Source: Pseudogymnoascus destructans
Taxonomy: Eukaryota > Ascomycota > Leotiomycetes > Thelebolales > Thelebolaceae
DNA: 64,000 nucleotides
Reading direction: 5' to 3'
Assembly (NCBI RefSeq): GCF_001641265.1
Contig: NW_020167533.1
Span: 682,001 to 746,000 of the forward strand
The notes below the pieces were generated by a model. The model was given only the letters and a program-made list of their open reading frames with translations. It ran no database searches and had not been told where the DNA came from. A program made the translations under genes and the position numbers. Position 1 is the stretch's first letter; each line of letters opens with the position of its first letter. This document shows positions 21,003 to 31,278 of this stretch, one piece after another.

Positions 21003-22302
21003 TAAGAAACTCCTGTAGTATACCCTCCTCATCTGTTGTAACTTCTGTATTGTTGATTTGCTCGTCGATAGCCATTATATCATGTATATTGCCAGCTTGA
21101 ATAACTTGTTCGTATAGTTGTGAAAGGTCTGTCAGTGTAATTGAGGTTGGAAGAGTGATTAGAGTTGTAAGAAGTGTTGATTTTGGAAAGCAAATGTATA
21201 TAGTTGATTGTAAAACTTGTTGATTCCAGCTTCGTAAGATCCAGCGAATTGAAAGTCGTAAGCTTGCTTGCTTAATTGGATCCAGATTCGAATTATAACA
21301 TTCAAGCATAAAACAGGGCCATTGTCGACGGTAATAAGCTTTAAGAGATTGAATAATGCCTTGATCAAGAGGCTGGAATTGACTAGTACTATTAGCTGGA
21401 AGCCAACAGATCCGAATATTAGGAGGTGGGGGACAAAGCTCAACACCAGATATGTGTGCAGAAAAGTTGTCCATTATAAGAAGGACTTGTCGAGTAAAGC
21501 CAATATGTTGATAAAATGCTTGAAGCCACTCGATCATAATTGTTGAATTCATCCAAGCCTTTTTATTCCACCTCCACTCAGCTCCCATTGTAGATATATT
21601 AATATTGAGTAAAGATCGAGGTGTTTTTGCTTTGCCGATAATCCAGATTGGAAGCCGGTCAGATCCAGAAGCATTTGTACAAAGAGTAAGTGTAATTCGA
21701 GCTTTTTCCTTCTTTAATCCAGGTAATGATTGCGATGCTAGTCCTCGAGATGGCATCATCTTCCAGTAGAGCCCAGTTTCGTCCATATTATAGATATTTT
21801 CCTCCTCAAACTCGCTAGCAATTGTCCGGAGCCCTTTCATCTCTTCTTCAACTAATTCTGGGATAGATCTTGCTTCGCCGTGACATGTATGTATCTTAAT
21901 ATTACGTCGTGATTTAAATCATGTAAGCCAGCCAGAACTAAAGTCGGGAACTGGCTGATCTGCATACTGTGGAAGTCTTCTCCAGATCTCCCTCGCCTTT
22001 TCTTGAAGTATATCACCAGATGTAAAGACACGGCAGCTATCAATTCGTCGCTGAAAGTCGTAGAGAATTTGTTCAAATTGAAGCCATTGGGTTCGATTTT
22101 GTTGTCCAGTTGTTGTCGAGTTGTCGAGATGTTTAAAGCGGTCACTGAGGCTATCTGATATAGTCGATTGACTTAGCCTATGATTGAATTCGTGGAGGAA
22201 CCAGTTGATGCAGGCTTTCTGGGAGGGTTTCGGGTGCTGTTTGTGTGCCCAATTTCGAAGGGCACGGTGCTGTTCGAGTGTAATTGTGTGTTTTCAAGGC
22301 AT
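21003..22302 (-). pseudogene. Pogo/Fot1-like transposase with two TGA stops
   Basis: This is a nearly complete minus-strand transposase. From the ATG at 22302: N-terminal HTH (KHTITLEQHRALRNWAHKQHPKPSQKACINWF), CENP-B-type second HTH region (FTSGDILQEKAREIWRRLPQ), first catalytic Asp in N-M-D-E-T-G (near 21790), second in M-D-N-F-S-A-H (near 21460), third acidic/Asp region after WLPANSTSQFQPLDQG. In-frame TGA codons occur at codon 3 (MP-stop-KHT) and in WLT-stop-FKSRR, where the related copy at 40-41 kb has CGA (Arg). The 3' end is cut at 21003 by the A-like pol remnant. Confidence 0.85.
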
Positions 22303-22619
22303 AATAGAGTTGGATAAGTCGATAATTAAAGGTCAGAAGGTCAATATCGCGAATATCGAGAATTGAGTGCGAAAATCAATTGGTGCTGAAAAAAATATTG
22401 ACTTAGCAGTGTTATCAACTTATCCGACATCATCTTGGCGAGAGTGGACTGTAGTAGTTTTAGTACTAGCGTAGAACTAGTATAGAGTTAGTGTAGGGCT
22501 AATGCAGGGTTATGGGGGCATAGACTAATAGAGTAATATCATGCTGATCGATCGAATTCTCAGCTGACCATAACGGCGGTCTATAATCACTGTGGTCAAA
22601 TGTGATAACTGGCTACCAC
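22303..22619. other. Transposon 5' flank, no gene
   Basis: This probably includes the 5' untranslated part and terminal repeat of the transposase at 21003-22302; the exact end was not resolved. A short run of imperfect TAGNNTAGGGCT-like units lies at 22455-22520. Confidence 0.4.
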
Positions 22620-23124
22620 AAGCACCACTACTGCCACTACCACTGTTCCTTCACCTTCATCTTCACCTTCATCTTCACCTTCGTCTTCACCTTCATCTTC
22701 ACCTTCATCTTCACCTTCGTCTTCACCTTCGTCTTCACCTTCGTCTTCACCTTCGTCTTCACCTTTGCCTTTGCCTTTGCCTTTGCCTTTGCCTTTGCCT
22801 TTGCCTTTGCCTTTGCCTTTGCCTTTGCCTTTGCCTTTGCCTTTGCCTTTGCCTTTGCCTTTGCCTTTGCCTTTGCCTTTGCCTTTGCCTTTGCCTTTTG
22901 CCTTTGCCTTTGCCTTTGCCTTTGCCTTTGCCTTTGCCTTTGCCTTTGCCTTTGCCTTTGCCTTTGCCTTTGCCTTTGCCTTTGCCTTTGCCTTTGCCTT
23001 TGCCTTTGCCTTTGCCTTTGCCTTTGCCTTTGCCTTTGCCTTTGCCTTTGCCTTTGCCTTTGCCTTTGCCTTTGCCTTTGCCTTTGCCTTTGCCTTTGCC
23101 TTTGCCTTTGCCTTTGCCTTTGCC
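22620..23124 (+). repeat. Compound microsatellite: TTCACC/TTCATC/TTCGTC then (TTTGCC)n
   Basis: About 120 bp of TTCACCTTCRTC units are followed from about 22764 by roughly 60 copies of TTTGCC, with one extra T near 22894 shifting the phase. Several frames stay open on both strands (Leu-Pro, Phe-Ala, Leu-Cys; Gln-Arg, Lys-Ala), which is a consequence of the repeat rather than evidence of a gene. Confidence 0.95.
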
Positions 23125-23859
23125 CCTTGATAGTATGGAGGAAGGCGATGATATCGTCGTTCTTGCTGCTATAGCAACAGCGATACATTACCGCCGCTAT
23201 CGACAACAGCGCAAGAAATGACGCTGTCGAACTTTCTCTGAAGGTCCGCGTTCCTACTATATACTACGGCTTCACGTGTTCTTCGGCCGGACGTTCCTCC
23301 GTCCTGGCACCATAGCTCACGTGTTATGACCCCGCACGTGATGCATTCGTGACAGAGTGTGAGTACGAGGATTTATCGTACTGATGAGTATGAGTACGTG
23401 CTAATACTCACGAGTATACTCGAGTTTCTAACCCTGACCCCAAGAGCTGGCATTACTATGCCGCAAAAATGCCAATTTTTCAATCTAGCAGCTTTAAATA
23501 GAAGTTAATACTATGGGTATTCGTTTCCTCGTAGGCAGCTCAGTCAGTTGGTGATATGGACCATTCGGTGAGTTGTGGTCTGTGTGCTAAGAGAGGCGTC
23601 AGGGAAAGAACACCGATAGCTCTGGTCCCTTCCAAATTAAGAGCCGATAAGGATAACAAAACTCGAGGACAACCTCCAACCATCCATCCGCGTCGTTTCC
23701 ACATCCAAAGGCTTGATTGAATTGACACCCGGTGGCGTACAAAGTCCTGCCTTTGCTCTAAATTGCACCCGAAATGGCAGACATAATGGCTAGTATAGCG
23801 CTCCCTCAACGACCAATAATCCCAGTCAAGAAAGCACATCGGAAACGCAAAAGTGACCA
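23125..23859. other. Region between microsatellite and F gag; no supported gene
   Basis: An ATG-initiated short frame just after the repeat (MEEGDDIVVLAAIATAIHYRR, ending 23221) resembles the acidic/aliphatic start of Harbinger-type fungal transposases, but nothing follows it. ORF 23540-23884 (-) is fused to F gag and has no domain that I recognise. Confidence 0.35.
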
Positions 23860-25090
23860 GGATAATGCACAGACTGGCCAGCACGACCAGAAGGGACCGA
23901 TGAGCATTTCTTTTGCTGGATCTTGATGCGGTGGTCGATACAGCTTTTGTGTCTTGTTTTGCATGTTGGAATCCATTGTAAGTTGAGGGACTGAAGTTTG
24001 AAGTGCCTGGCCCTGATTTTCAGTTTGGCCCATGTTGTTTGAAAATGACTTTGGCTTCCTTTTGTCTTCTTGTTCCTTGATCCGCTGGATGTTCTGGTCG
24101 ATGAGCATGCATTTCTTTGCAAACTCGTGAAGTGTAGTAGCTCCAACTTCAGCCACTAAGGCTTACTGCATATGGTTGGTTGACTTTGAAGCGCAAGTCA
24201 TCTAGCAAAGTTTCTTCAGAGTAATCAAGCTCTGTCGTGAGCCTTTGGAACTCAGCCCAGAACACTGGAAAGGTGTTGTTTCTCTGATACAGCTTCCGAT
24301 ACTCAGTTTGAGCTGTGTGCCTTCGATTGGGATCACTGAAGACTTTTTCCAAAAGTTCAAGAATTTCTTCCGCTGTCTGCAGTTTTTTTGTAGAGTTTGG
24401 TCGAAGCCTTGGATTGACATGTCGAACTGCCAGTCCTCCCAGTCGACTCTGAATGTAGCTCATTTGTAAAGTCTGTGTTGGAAAATGATCAATGTTGGCT
24501 TTGAGATTGAGGCGAATTTTCACAACCCAGTCTTCAAATGATGGCTCTATCCCATCTGTGAGGATTGGAGGGTCTGGAATCCGAGCTGACAGTCGACTGT
24601 GAGAGTGGTGTCCTGGTTCATTCTTCAGAGCTTGTTGGGTTTGCTTTTCAAGATATTTCTGAATTGTTTGTTGCTCTGTGATTTGTTGCTCGTTGCTCTG
24701 GATCAGTTCCTGTAACTGGAGAATAGCATCATCCTTTTTAGCCAGTATCGAATTCGAGTCCTCTGCTAGGGCCAAATAGTCCCAAAGAATGTTCTTGTGC
24801 AAAGTCCATGCCATTTTCTGGTTGCTGACAGATAGTTTCTGGAATTCGTCAAAGGTTTCAACATTCCATTCAACCTTTTCATGTCGATTTGCAAGTATAG
24901 ATTCACGTCTCTCTTGAGCTGTTCTGCCCAGAGTGTGAAGGAAGGTTTCAGATTTGAAATTAGGATCATGAAGTTCATCGGTTTGGTTTGCAGAACTTGG
25001 AATTGATGCTCCTTCTGCCAGGAATTCCTGGTCTTGTTCTGGATTATTTTGAGCTGCCATTGCAGCTTTTTCTTCAGCTGTATCAGCCAT
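23860..25090 (-). pseudogene. F-type gag, frameshifted and truncated
   Basis: ORF 24149-25090 opens with MADTAEEKAAMAAQ and carries a Gag-like helical coiled-coil N-terminus (AILQLQELIQSNEQQITEQQ) and capsid-like segment (FEDWVVKIRLNLKANIDHF, YIQSRLGGLAVRHV, EYRKLYQRNNTFPVFWAEFQ). One frameshift near 24155 leads to the continuation VGATTLHEFAKKCMLIDQNIQR. The frame is lost near 23880, before any zinc knuckle. The leader upstream is split by element B (target duplication CGAGA) and resumes at 32877. It is probably the gag belonging to the F family whose pol pieces lie at 11.7-14.3 and 56.7-57.6 kb; this link rests on orientation and leader similarity only. Confidence 0.7.
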
Positions 25091-25188
25091 AGCGAGTTAC
25101 TATTTCAATTTCAGTTCATATCGTCAAGTCAGACACATATTGCCAAAGGCCCTATTGTGCAGTTGTCGGCTGTAGGAGCCACTCGAGA

Positions 25189-25501
25189 TGTAAGGATGCC
25201 TCCTTACACGGGGTACCCTCGGACCCGTAAGACAACGCGGAATAGGCGACATAGTAGTATAGCAGCATAGATGTTCTAGGGTCGGGGTCGATTCGGGCGG
25301 CAGACGGGAGTGGATCTACCGGTACGCTAAGGCCTAGCCGAGTCGGACCCCATTTAGGTACATAAGGGGTAGGAAGCTATAAGCTCCCCTTTCATCTTTT
25401 TTGTATCCTTCGTAGTAGACCTATAGGATAGAATACAGCATCACCTCCGACTCGCACTCCCATATGCACCTACGGAGAGCCGTATTCCCTGTGTCCTTAC
25501 A
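25189..25501 (+). repeat. Element B 5' LTR
   Basis: The LTR is 313 bp with 8-bp inverted ends TGTAAGGA...TCCTTACA; a second TCCTTACA follows the first 12 bp, so the first 20 bp can form a hairpin. A TATA-like TACATAAG lies 35 nt upstream of ATCTTTTTTGTAT (25394-25406), the likely transcript start and self-primer. Confidence 0.92.
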
Positions 25502-25503
25502 TT

Positions 25504-25516
25504 ATACAAAAAAGAT
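25504..25516 (+). promoter_or_regulatory. Element B primer-binding site, self-complementary
   Basis: ATACAAAAAAGAT, two bases after the LTR, is the perfect 13-nt complement of ATCTTTTTTGTAT at 25394-25406 in the LTR. The same pair is kept in the older element E (11420-11432 with 11529-11541). This matches Tf1-like self-primed reverse transcription. Confidence 0.7.
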
Positions 25517-25863
25517 CACGCTTGCCGGGGACGGCCGTACCTAAATAATATCCCACAACCGGAACGACTCAGGAGAACTGTCGAAACACCACCGACCGCG
25601 ACTCGGTGACATTTCGAAGTAGAGACCTGATGACTCCAAATAGCCGTGACCCCAGAGAACTCATGGACAGCCAGTGGATCCGGGTTTGATCCTGCAGAGC
25701 AAGCTGGTAAAGTCGCCGACGCGTTGGCGCCGAATAGGATACGAGATCCTAAAGAACCCCCTCAAGCACAGAGGCAATTGTGAACAAGAGTGTTGATAGC
25801 TACGAGCTACCGGAAGTCAAACTCTTCCGTATCGACTGCGACTCGATACACCCCCGAATCAAG

Positions 25864-27144
25864 ATGTCGCGCAAGACGACACAAAACCCACCACCCGACA
25901 ATGACGGTCAACCGCTACGAATGACAACTAGGCAAACCGCCACAGCGGGCACGACCGCAGGGCCATCCGAAAGCCCCCCGGATCGCATAGCGAACCTCGA
26001 GAACGAGATGCGGGAGCTCAAGGCGATGGTAGCCAGCCTCGTAGCTAGCCAGACCCGAATACCGTCTACGCCACCACCGGCTGCCGACGCCCCAGTGCGC
26101 ACCATTGAGGCCGACGAAGACGAACAGCCTGCACCGACAATGCGAAACACGCCCGGCACCGTTCGACTGCCACCTGTCGACAATGCGCGCTCTCCTTCAA
26201 TCCCGGGTCTACCCCGACAGTACACCGTGGACCCTCCGAACCGTTACAAGAAATCCACCATCTCTGAGAAGATTACGCCGCTCAGCGATGGGATAGAACA
26301 TACCTTTATGCAATGGAGCGCGTCCATTCGGGACCGACTTGTAGTCAATGAGGACCACTACCCTACCGACGTCTCGAGAAGAGCGTTGATATGGGGAACT
26401 ACGACCGGCCTGGCAAAGAAATATCTGGAACCCCAATACCTATCGGATACGCATGGCTTCCAGAGCGCAGACGAAATGATGGACCTATTAGGATCATATT
26501 ACCTTACGGGTAATGAGACCGAACAGGCCCGGAACGAATTCGACGATATGCAGATGGGCGAAAAGGGTCACTTACACGAAACCTTCCCCGAGTTCAAAGC
26601 CCGCTTCCAAAGTGCGGCGATTACGGGACAAGTATCACAATCGGAGTGGTTTCGGTATATGTGGAACAAGCTCACACCGCAATTCCGCAGCTGCGTGGCG
26701 GTCGTGAAGGACCAATGGAAAGGCGATTACCTCACCATGGTCCGAGCCTTAACCGCCTTCGACCAAGAGCGACGCAGGAACGGCGAGTTGAGCTCCCAGT
26801 CCAAGAGCGGCGAGTCGAGCTTCCCAGGACGGGCCCGCCTCGGCTCATCCAGGTTCCCGCCTGTGGAGGCCGCCAAGACCCAACCACCGAAGACGACAAG
26901 AAGTCCGTTGGGTTCCTTCCAGAGGACTCCTTTCATACCCACCGCCCCCAAGCCGGACATAACAGGTCGCGTGCGGACCGCCGTGCCGGCTGCGTCTGGA
27001 AACTGTTTCAAATGCGGGAAGCCCGGTCATTTCCAGGACAGGTGCCCGCTCAACCCCACAGTCAAAGAGATTGACCGCGAAGCCCCTGAACCCGAAGAGC
27101 AGTGGGAGGAGGCAGTCGAACTCCAATCGGATGCGTCCCTGTAG
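25864..27144 (+). CDS. gag: Element B gag polyprotein
   Basis: Gag is 426 residues from the ATG MSRKTTQN (the start matches that of element E gag; the frame is open further upstream from 25780 but without an ATG). An N-terminal coiled coil (RIANLENEMRELKAMVASLVAS) and a Pro-rich linker are followed by a capsid-like domain (YKKSTISEKITPLSDGIEHTFMQWSASIRDRL to TPQFRSCVAVVKDQWKGDYLTMV) and near the end a CCHC knuckle (C-F-K-C-G-K-P-G-H-F-Q-D-R-C). It overlaps pol by 74 nt. Pol is in the +1 frame relative to gag, and I see no canonical slippery site, so the mode of Gag-Pol expression is open. Confidence 0.93.
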   Translation: MSRKTTQNPPPDNDGQPLRMTTRQTATAGTTAGPSESPPDRIANLENEMRELKAMVASLVASQTRIPSTPPPAADAPVRTIEADEDEQPAPTMRNTPGTVRLPPVDNARSPSIPGLPRQYTVDPPNRYKKSTISEKITPLSDGIEHTFMQWSASIRDRLVVNEDHYPTDVSRRALIWGTTTGLAKKYLEPQYLSDTHGFQSADEMMDLLGSYYLTGNETEQARNEFDDMQMGEKGHLHETFPEFKARFQSAAITGQVSQSEWFRYMWNKLTPQFRSCVAVVKDQWKGDYLTMVRALTAFDQERRRNGELSSQSKSGESSFPGRARLGSSRFPPVEAAKTQPPKTTRSPLGSFQRTPFIPTAPKPDITGRVRTAVPAASGNCFKCGKPGHFQDRCPLNPTVKEIDREAPEPEEQWEEAVELQSDASL

Positions 27145-30100
27145 AAAACGACGAGGCCTAGGGAAAGGCTCCTTCCTAGGTCTACGCAAATGTGATCTGC
27201 GAGATCTCGACCTACAAGAACTCTTGGGCGGAACCCAGTTCTTAGTCGACACGACGCTGAGTCTGAACGGACTCGGTGTGCAAACGAAGGCTCTCGCAGA
27301 CACAGGAGCAAACGGATACCTCGTCATCAACAAGCCCTTCGCGCTACGACTGTCGAAGGCGCTTCAGAGCCCCATACGGAAACTGCCCTACTCTGTACCC
27401 ATACGTGGTTTTCAGCGAAAAATCCAAAGTCACGTATCGGAGTATATTCGGTTGCACTTAACAGTCGAAGGACGCCGAATATATAACTGCCCCTTTGTGC
27501 TCCTGGACCTCGGAGCGCAAGATGTGATAATTGGGAGGAAGCTTTTCAGCCGCTTCCGAATACTACTCGACTCTGCAAAGAGCCGGCTAGTATGGCCAAA
27601 GGAGTACCCGCCTACTCCTAGCTGGAGCAAGGAGATCACCTTGCCCTACCACTCGCGCGAAACGTCCATTCGACATCCTTCTCACCAGTCGGATGCGAAT
27701 CGTAGGGATGCCGCAATCCACCACGAAGACAGACGCCGCGCAGGCGGACGCTCGATGGAAATGAAAGTGATAATTTCGGACTCCGGAATGACCACCGACA
27801 CTGCCCCGAGTACACCTCAGATCCCAGGGGTACCTTTCTTGCCACCGGCGAAGCCTGTACCAAGCTTCACGCCGGTGCACATCTGCGAGATCGGTGCAAA
27901 CGCCTTCCACCACGAGATGATGCGAAGCGATGCCGAGTTCTTCCAGACCAGCCTTTACGAGATCGATCAGATCATTCGGGAAAAAGAATCTGAAGAGGAT
28001 GACGAGACGATATCACTCATCCAGGAGAAACTCCCGCCTGTGCACCGAAAGTACACCGACGTCTTCTCAAAATCGGAATCTGATAAATTACCACCACACC
28101 GGGTATACGATCATAAGATACAGCTAGAGGCGCCATTACCAAACGCTTTCTCCCCGCTCTACCGGCAAGGCACCAAAGAGCTTAAGGCTACCAAGCAATA
28201 CCTGCTGGAGAACCTGGAGAAAGGCTTCATCGTCAATAGCAATAGCCCCTTTGCGTCCCCTATACTCTTCGTTAAGAAAGCGGACGGCAAACTGAGGTTC
28301 TGCATTGATTACCGCAAGCTGAACGGACTCACCCGCAACGATCCGTACCCTATACCGCGCATCGACGAACTACTTGGACGGGTGTCGAAAGCCAAGATTT
28401 TCACGAAACTAGATATCCGACAAGCCTTCCATCGCATACGAATGCACCCTGACTCCGAAGAGTATACTACCTTTCGGACTCGATATGGATCTTATAAGTG
28501 CAAGGTGCTGCCGTTCGGACTGACCAACGGCCCCGCAACGTACCAGCGCTACATGAACGACGTCCTCATGCAATACTTGGACGACTTCTGTACGGCTTAC
28601 CTCGACGACATTCTCATATACTCCGAGGACCCTACGGAACATATAGAGCACGTACACAAAGTCCTACAGCGCCTTCGTGAGGCAGGGCTACAAGCCGACC
28701 TCAAGAAGTGCGAGTTCAATGTTACCCGAACTAAGTACCTGGGTTACATACTGACCACTTCCGGTGTCGAGGCGGACCCCGACAAGATCGAACCCCTTCG
28801 AAACTGGATTCGACCGACCACCGTTACCGGTGTGAAATCCTATCTAGGCTTCTGTGGGTTCTACCGCCAGTTCATACGCAATTTCGGGAAGATCGCGAAG
28901 CCCCTGACTACTATCACGAGCCCCTCGGAGCCGTTCCTATGGACTGAGGAATGTGAGAACGCCTTTGAAGAATTACGGCGGCAGCTACTAGCGGTGCAGG
29001 CACTACACCACTTCAACCCCGAATTGCCTACGAAGCTAGAGACCGACTCTTCAGACGGAGTCGTCGCCGGCGTGCTATCACAAGAGCACCCGGACCAGCT
29101 CTGGTACCCAGTGAGCTTCTACAGCCACGTCCTTACCGGCCATGAGATCAACTGGGAAATCCATGACAAGGAACTCTTCGCCATCGTGAAAGCGTTCGCG
29201 AAATGGAGACCTGAGTTGGCCTCTGTTACGCAGCGAGTCGAGGTGTATACGGACCACCGCTCGCTCGAATACTTCATGACGACGAAGGTTCTCACCGCGA
29301 AGCAGGTGCGATGGATGGAACTACTATCCGACTTCAACTTCCACATTACGTATACGGCAGGTAAGAATAACCTGAAGGCTGATATTCTGAGCCGAAGAGA
29401 CCAAGACCTCGTAATGCAACAGAAAGTCAAGTTGGATAGTCGTGCGAGGGTGTTGCTTGGCCCTGCCCGCCTACACCCCCGTATCAGTGCCGAGTTGGCC
29501 GACAGTTATGTAGCATCGATCAATGCCATTGACCCCCCAAAGGCGCAGATGCCCTTCGATCTGATCGAGGCACTATGCGTAGACAACCGGAAGTCGTTCG
29601 CCGAGACACGCGCGAAACAACCCTTACCGGATGGGTACGCCCTAGCCGACCAACTCCTCCTGTACAAAGACCGCCTATGTGTGAACCGCCACACCGAGCT
29701 GTGTACGAAACTCATCCGAGAGGCGCATGACCAGGTGTCGACGGCGCACCCCAGCGGCCGGAAGACCTACCAGTTGCTTGCCCAGAAGTATCGCTGGGTC
29801 GGTATGGAAGCGGACTGCATACGGTATGTGCGTAACTGCGCGACATGCCGCCTTTCGCACACCAATGTCACAAAGCAACAGGGCTTTCTACACCCCCTAC
29901 CGGTACCCGACTACCCTATGCAACACCTTACGATGGACTTCAAGGAGTTCCCAAGGGACAAGCACGGGTACGACAGCATCCTAGTGTTTATGGACCGCCT
30001 CGGGAAGAGTTCGGTGACCATACCGTGTTATAAGACTACAGATGCACGACAAATGGCGCAGCTGTTCATCGAATGGATATATCGATTCGGGCACACCCCG

Positions 30101-31123
30101 GTATCGATCGTCAGTGACCGCGGACCCCAATTCGTGTCATCCTTCTGGCACGAGTTCTGCCGGATCATCGGCGTCAAGATCAAGCTGTCGACAGCCTATC
30201 ACAAGCAGACCGACGGGCAGACAGAAATCATGAATCGGTATATCGATCAGAGACTGAGGCCCTTCGTATCACATTACCAGGATAACTGGAGCGAGCTCAT
30301 TCCCATCATGGATCGGGTGCAAATGACCCTTCCCCATGCCTCGATCAGAATGACCCCCTACCGACTCAAGTACGGAACTGATCCGCGCACCAGTTGGGAC
30401 TGGGAAACCCCGAAAGCCACGACCCCTAGGGAAGTCATGAACCAGAAGGAAGCCAAAGCAGTAGCAAACCGCATGCACTCCGCATGGATTTACGCAAAGG
30501 AGAACATGGCCAAAGCACAAGAGGATATGTCTAAATACGCGAATCGACGCCGACGAGCCATTGACTGGGACGTAGGAGACAAGGTTTACCTATCGACCAA
30601 GAATCTGAAAAATCACCGCCCTAGCCGTAAGCTGGGGCAACAATGGGTCGGACCCTATACGGTACTGGAACAAATCGGACACGCCTTCCGACTAGACCTA
30701 CCGAAGGGTTCCCAAATACACGATGTCTTCTCTCCAGACGTACTCATCAAGGCTCCGAATAACCCGCTGCCCGGTCAAGCAGCGCCTGAGCCAAGCAGCG
30801 AAGTCGTAGACGGCCTAGAGGAGTGGGAGGTCGAAAAGATCCTCGCCGTAAGGATCCGGCGAAAACAACTTCAATACCAGGTATCCTGGGTCGGATACGA
30901 TCCGGACCCGGAATGGTACCCCACCTCAAACTTTAAGAACTCCCCCTACAAAATCCGGGAGTTCCACGCGGAGTACCCAAACCTGCCAGGACCACCGCAG
31001 GACCTACCCGGCTGGATCACGGAATGGGAGACAGGCAAACCAAGCTACGATCACGAGAGGCACGGCAAAGCAGAGGAAAACAGCGTCGTTGCTACCTACG
31101 ACACTAAACTAAACACCCTCTAA
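27071..31123 (+). CDS. pol: Element B pol polyprotein (protease-RT-RNase H-integrase-chromodomain-like)
   Basis: This is a 1,350-codon open frame with no ATG near the start, consistent with fusion to Gag by frameshift. Order: retropepsin (L-A-D-T-G-A-N-G near 27300); a linker with VIIGRKLFSRFRILLDSAK; reverse transcriptase (KLDIRQAFHRIRM, LPFGLTNGPATYQ, catalytic A-Y-L-D-D near 28600); RNase H (LETDSSDG, DKELFAIV, YTDHRSLEYF, KADILSRR); integrase HHCC zinc site (H..H and C-A-T-C-R-L near 29850); core D (TMDFKEF near 29940), D (VSDRGPQF near 30115), E (GQTEIMNRY near 30225); C-terminal chromodomain-like module (EEWEVEKILAVRIRRKQLQY...VGYDPDPEWYP near 30820-30920). All catalytic residues expected for Ty3/gypsy are present, so it looks functional. 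Confidence 0.95.
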   Translation: MTAKPLNPKSSGRRQSNSNRMRPCRKRRGLGKGSFLGLRKCDLRDLDLQELLGGTQFLVDTTLSLNGLGVQTKALADTGANGYLVINKPFALRLSKALQSPIRKLPYSVPIRGFQRKIQSHVSEYIRLHLTVEGRRIYNCPFVLLDLGAQDVIIGRKLFSRFRILLDSAKSRLVWPKEYPPTPSWSKEITLPYHSRETSIRHPSHQSDANRRDAAIHHEDRRRAGGRSMEMKVIISDSGMTTDTAPSTPQIPGVPFLPPAKPVPSFTPVHICEIGANAFHHEMMRSDAEFFQTSLYEIDQIIREKESEEDDETISLIQEKLPPVHRKYTDVFSKSESDKLPPHRVYDHKIQLEAPLPNAFSPLYRQGTKELKATKQYLLENLEKGFIVNSNSPFASPILFVKKADGKLRFCIDYRKLNGLTRNDPYPIPRIDELLGRVSKAKIFTKLDIRQAFHRIRMHPDSEEYTTFRTRYGSYKCKVLPFGLTNGPATYQRYMNDVLMQYLDDFCTAYLDDILIYSEDPTEHIEHVHKVLQRLREAGLQADLKKCEFNVTRTKYLGYILTTSGVEADPDKIEPLRNWIRPTTVTGVKSYLGFCGFYRQFIRNFGKIAKPLTTITSPSEPFLWTEECENAFEELRRQLLAVQALHHFNPELPTKLETDSSDGVVAGVLSQEHPDQLWYPVSFYSHVLTGHEINWEIHDKELFAIVKAFAKWRPELASVTQRVEVYTDHRSLEYFMTTKVLTAKQVRWMELLSDFNFHITYTAGKNNLKADILSRRDQDLVMQQKVKLDSRARVLLGPARLHPRISAELADSYVASINAIDPPKAQMPFDLIEALCVDNRKSFAETRAKQPLPDGYALADQLLLYKDRLCVNRHTELCTKLIREAHDQVSTAHPSGRKTYQLLAQKYRWVGMEADCIRYVRNCATCRLSHTNVTKQQGFLHPLPVPDYPMQHLTMDFKEFPRDKHGYDSILVFMDRLGKSSVTIPCYKTTDARQMAQLFIEWIYRFGHTPVSIVSDRGPQFVSSFWHEFCRIIGVKIKLSTAYHKQTDGQTEIMNRYIDQRLRPFVSHYQDNWSELIPIMDRVQMTLPHASIRMTPYRLKYGTDPRTSWDWETPKATTPREVMNQKEAKAVANRMHSAWIYAKENMAKAQEDMSKYANRRRRAIDWDVGDKVYLSTKNLKNHRPSRKLGQQWVGPYTVLEQIGHAFRLDLPKGSQIHDVFSPDVLIKAPNNPLPGQAAPEPSSEVVDGLEEWEVEKILAVRIRRKQLQYQVSWVGYDPDPEWYPTSNFKNSPYKIREFHAEYPNLPGPPQDLPGWITEWETGKPSYDHERHGKAEENSVVATYDTKLNTL

Positions 31124-31278
31124 GCCAGGGCACCCTCAGAGCCGTAGCCCTTGCGGAAGCCACCCTTCCCAAACGTCTCACCGGCGTCGCAACAAGCGGC
31201 TACCACCATGAGAGACGAAGGGTCGAAGTGACCCCACGCGAAAGACCACGCCCGAGTTCCCTCCGGCACAGGGCCCGT

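Noticed and set aside
22592..23221. Long ORFs in several frames through the hexanucleotide array
   Set aside because: A 6-bp repeat without stops is open in many frames; composition is pure dipeptide repeat and no flanking exon supports a gene.
25189..25208. Short inverted repeat at the LTR-B start considered as a MITE or terminator
   Set aside because: It is the LTR edge itself (TGTAAGGA/TCCTTACA) and occurs in every LTR-B copy.
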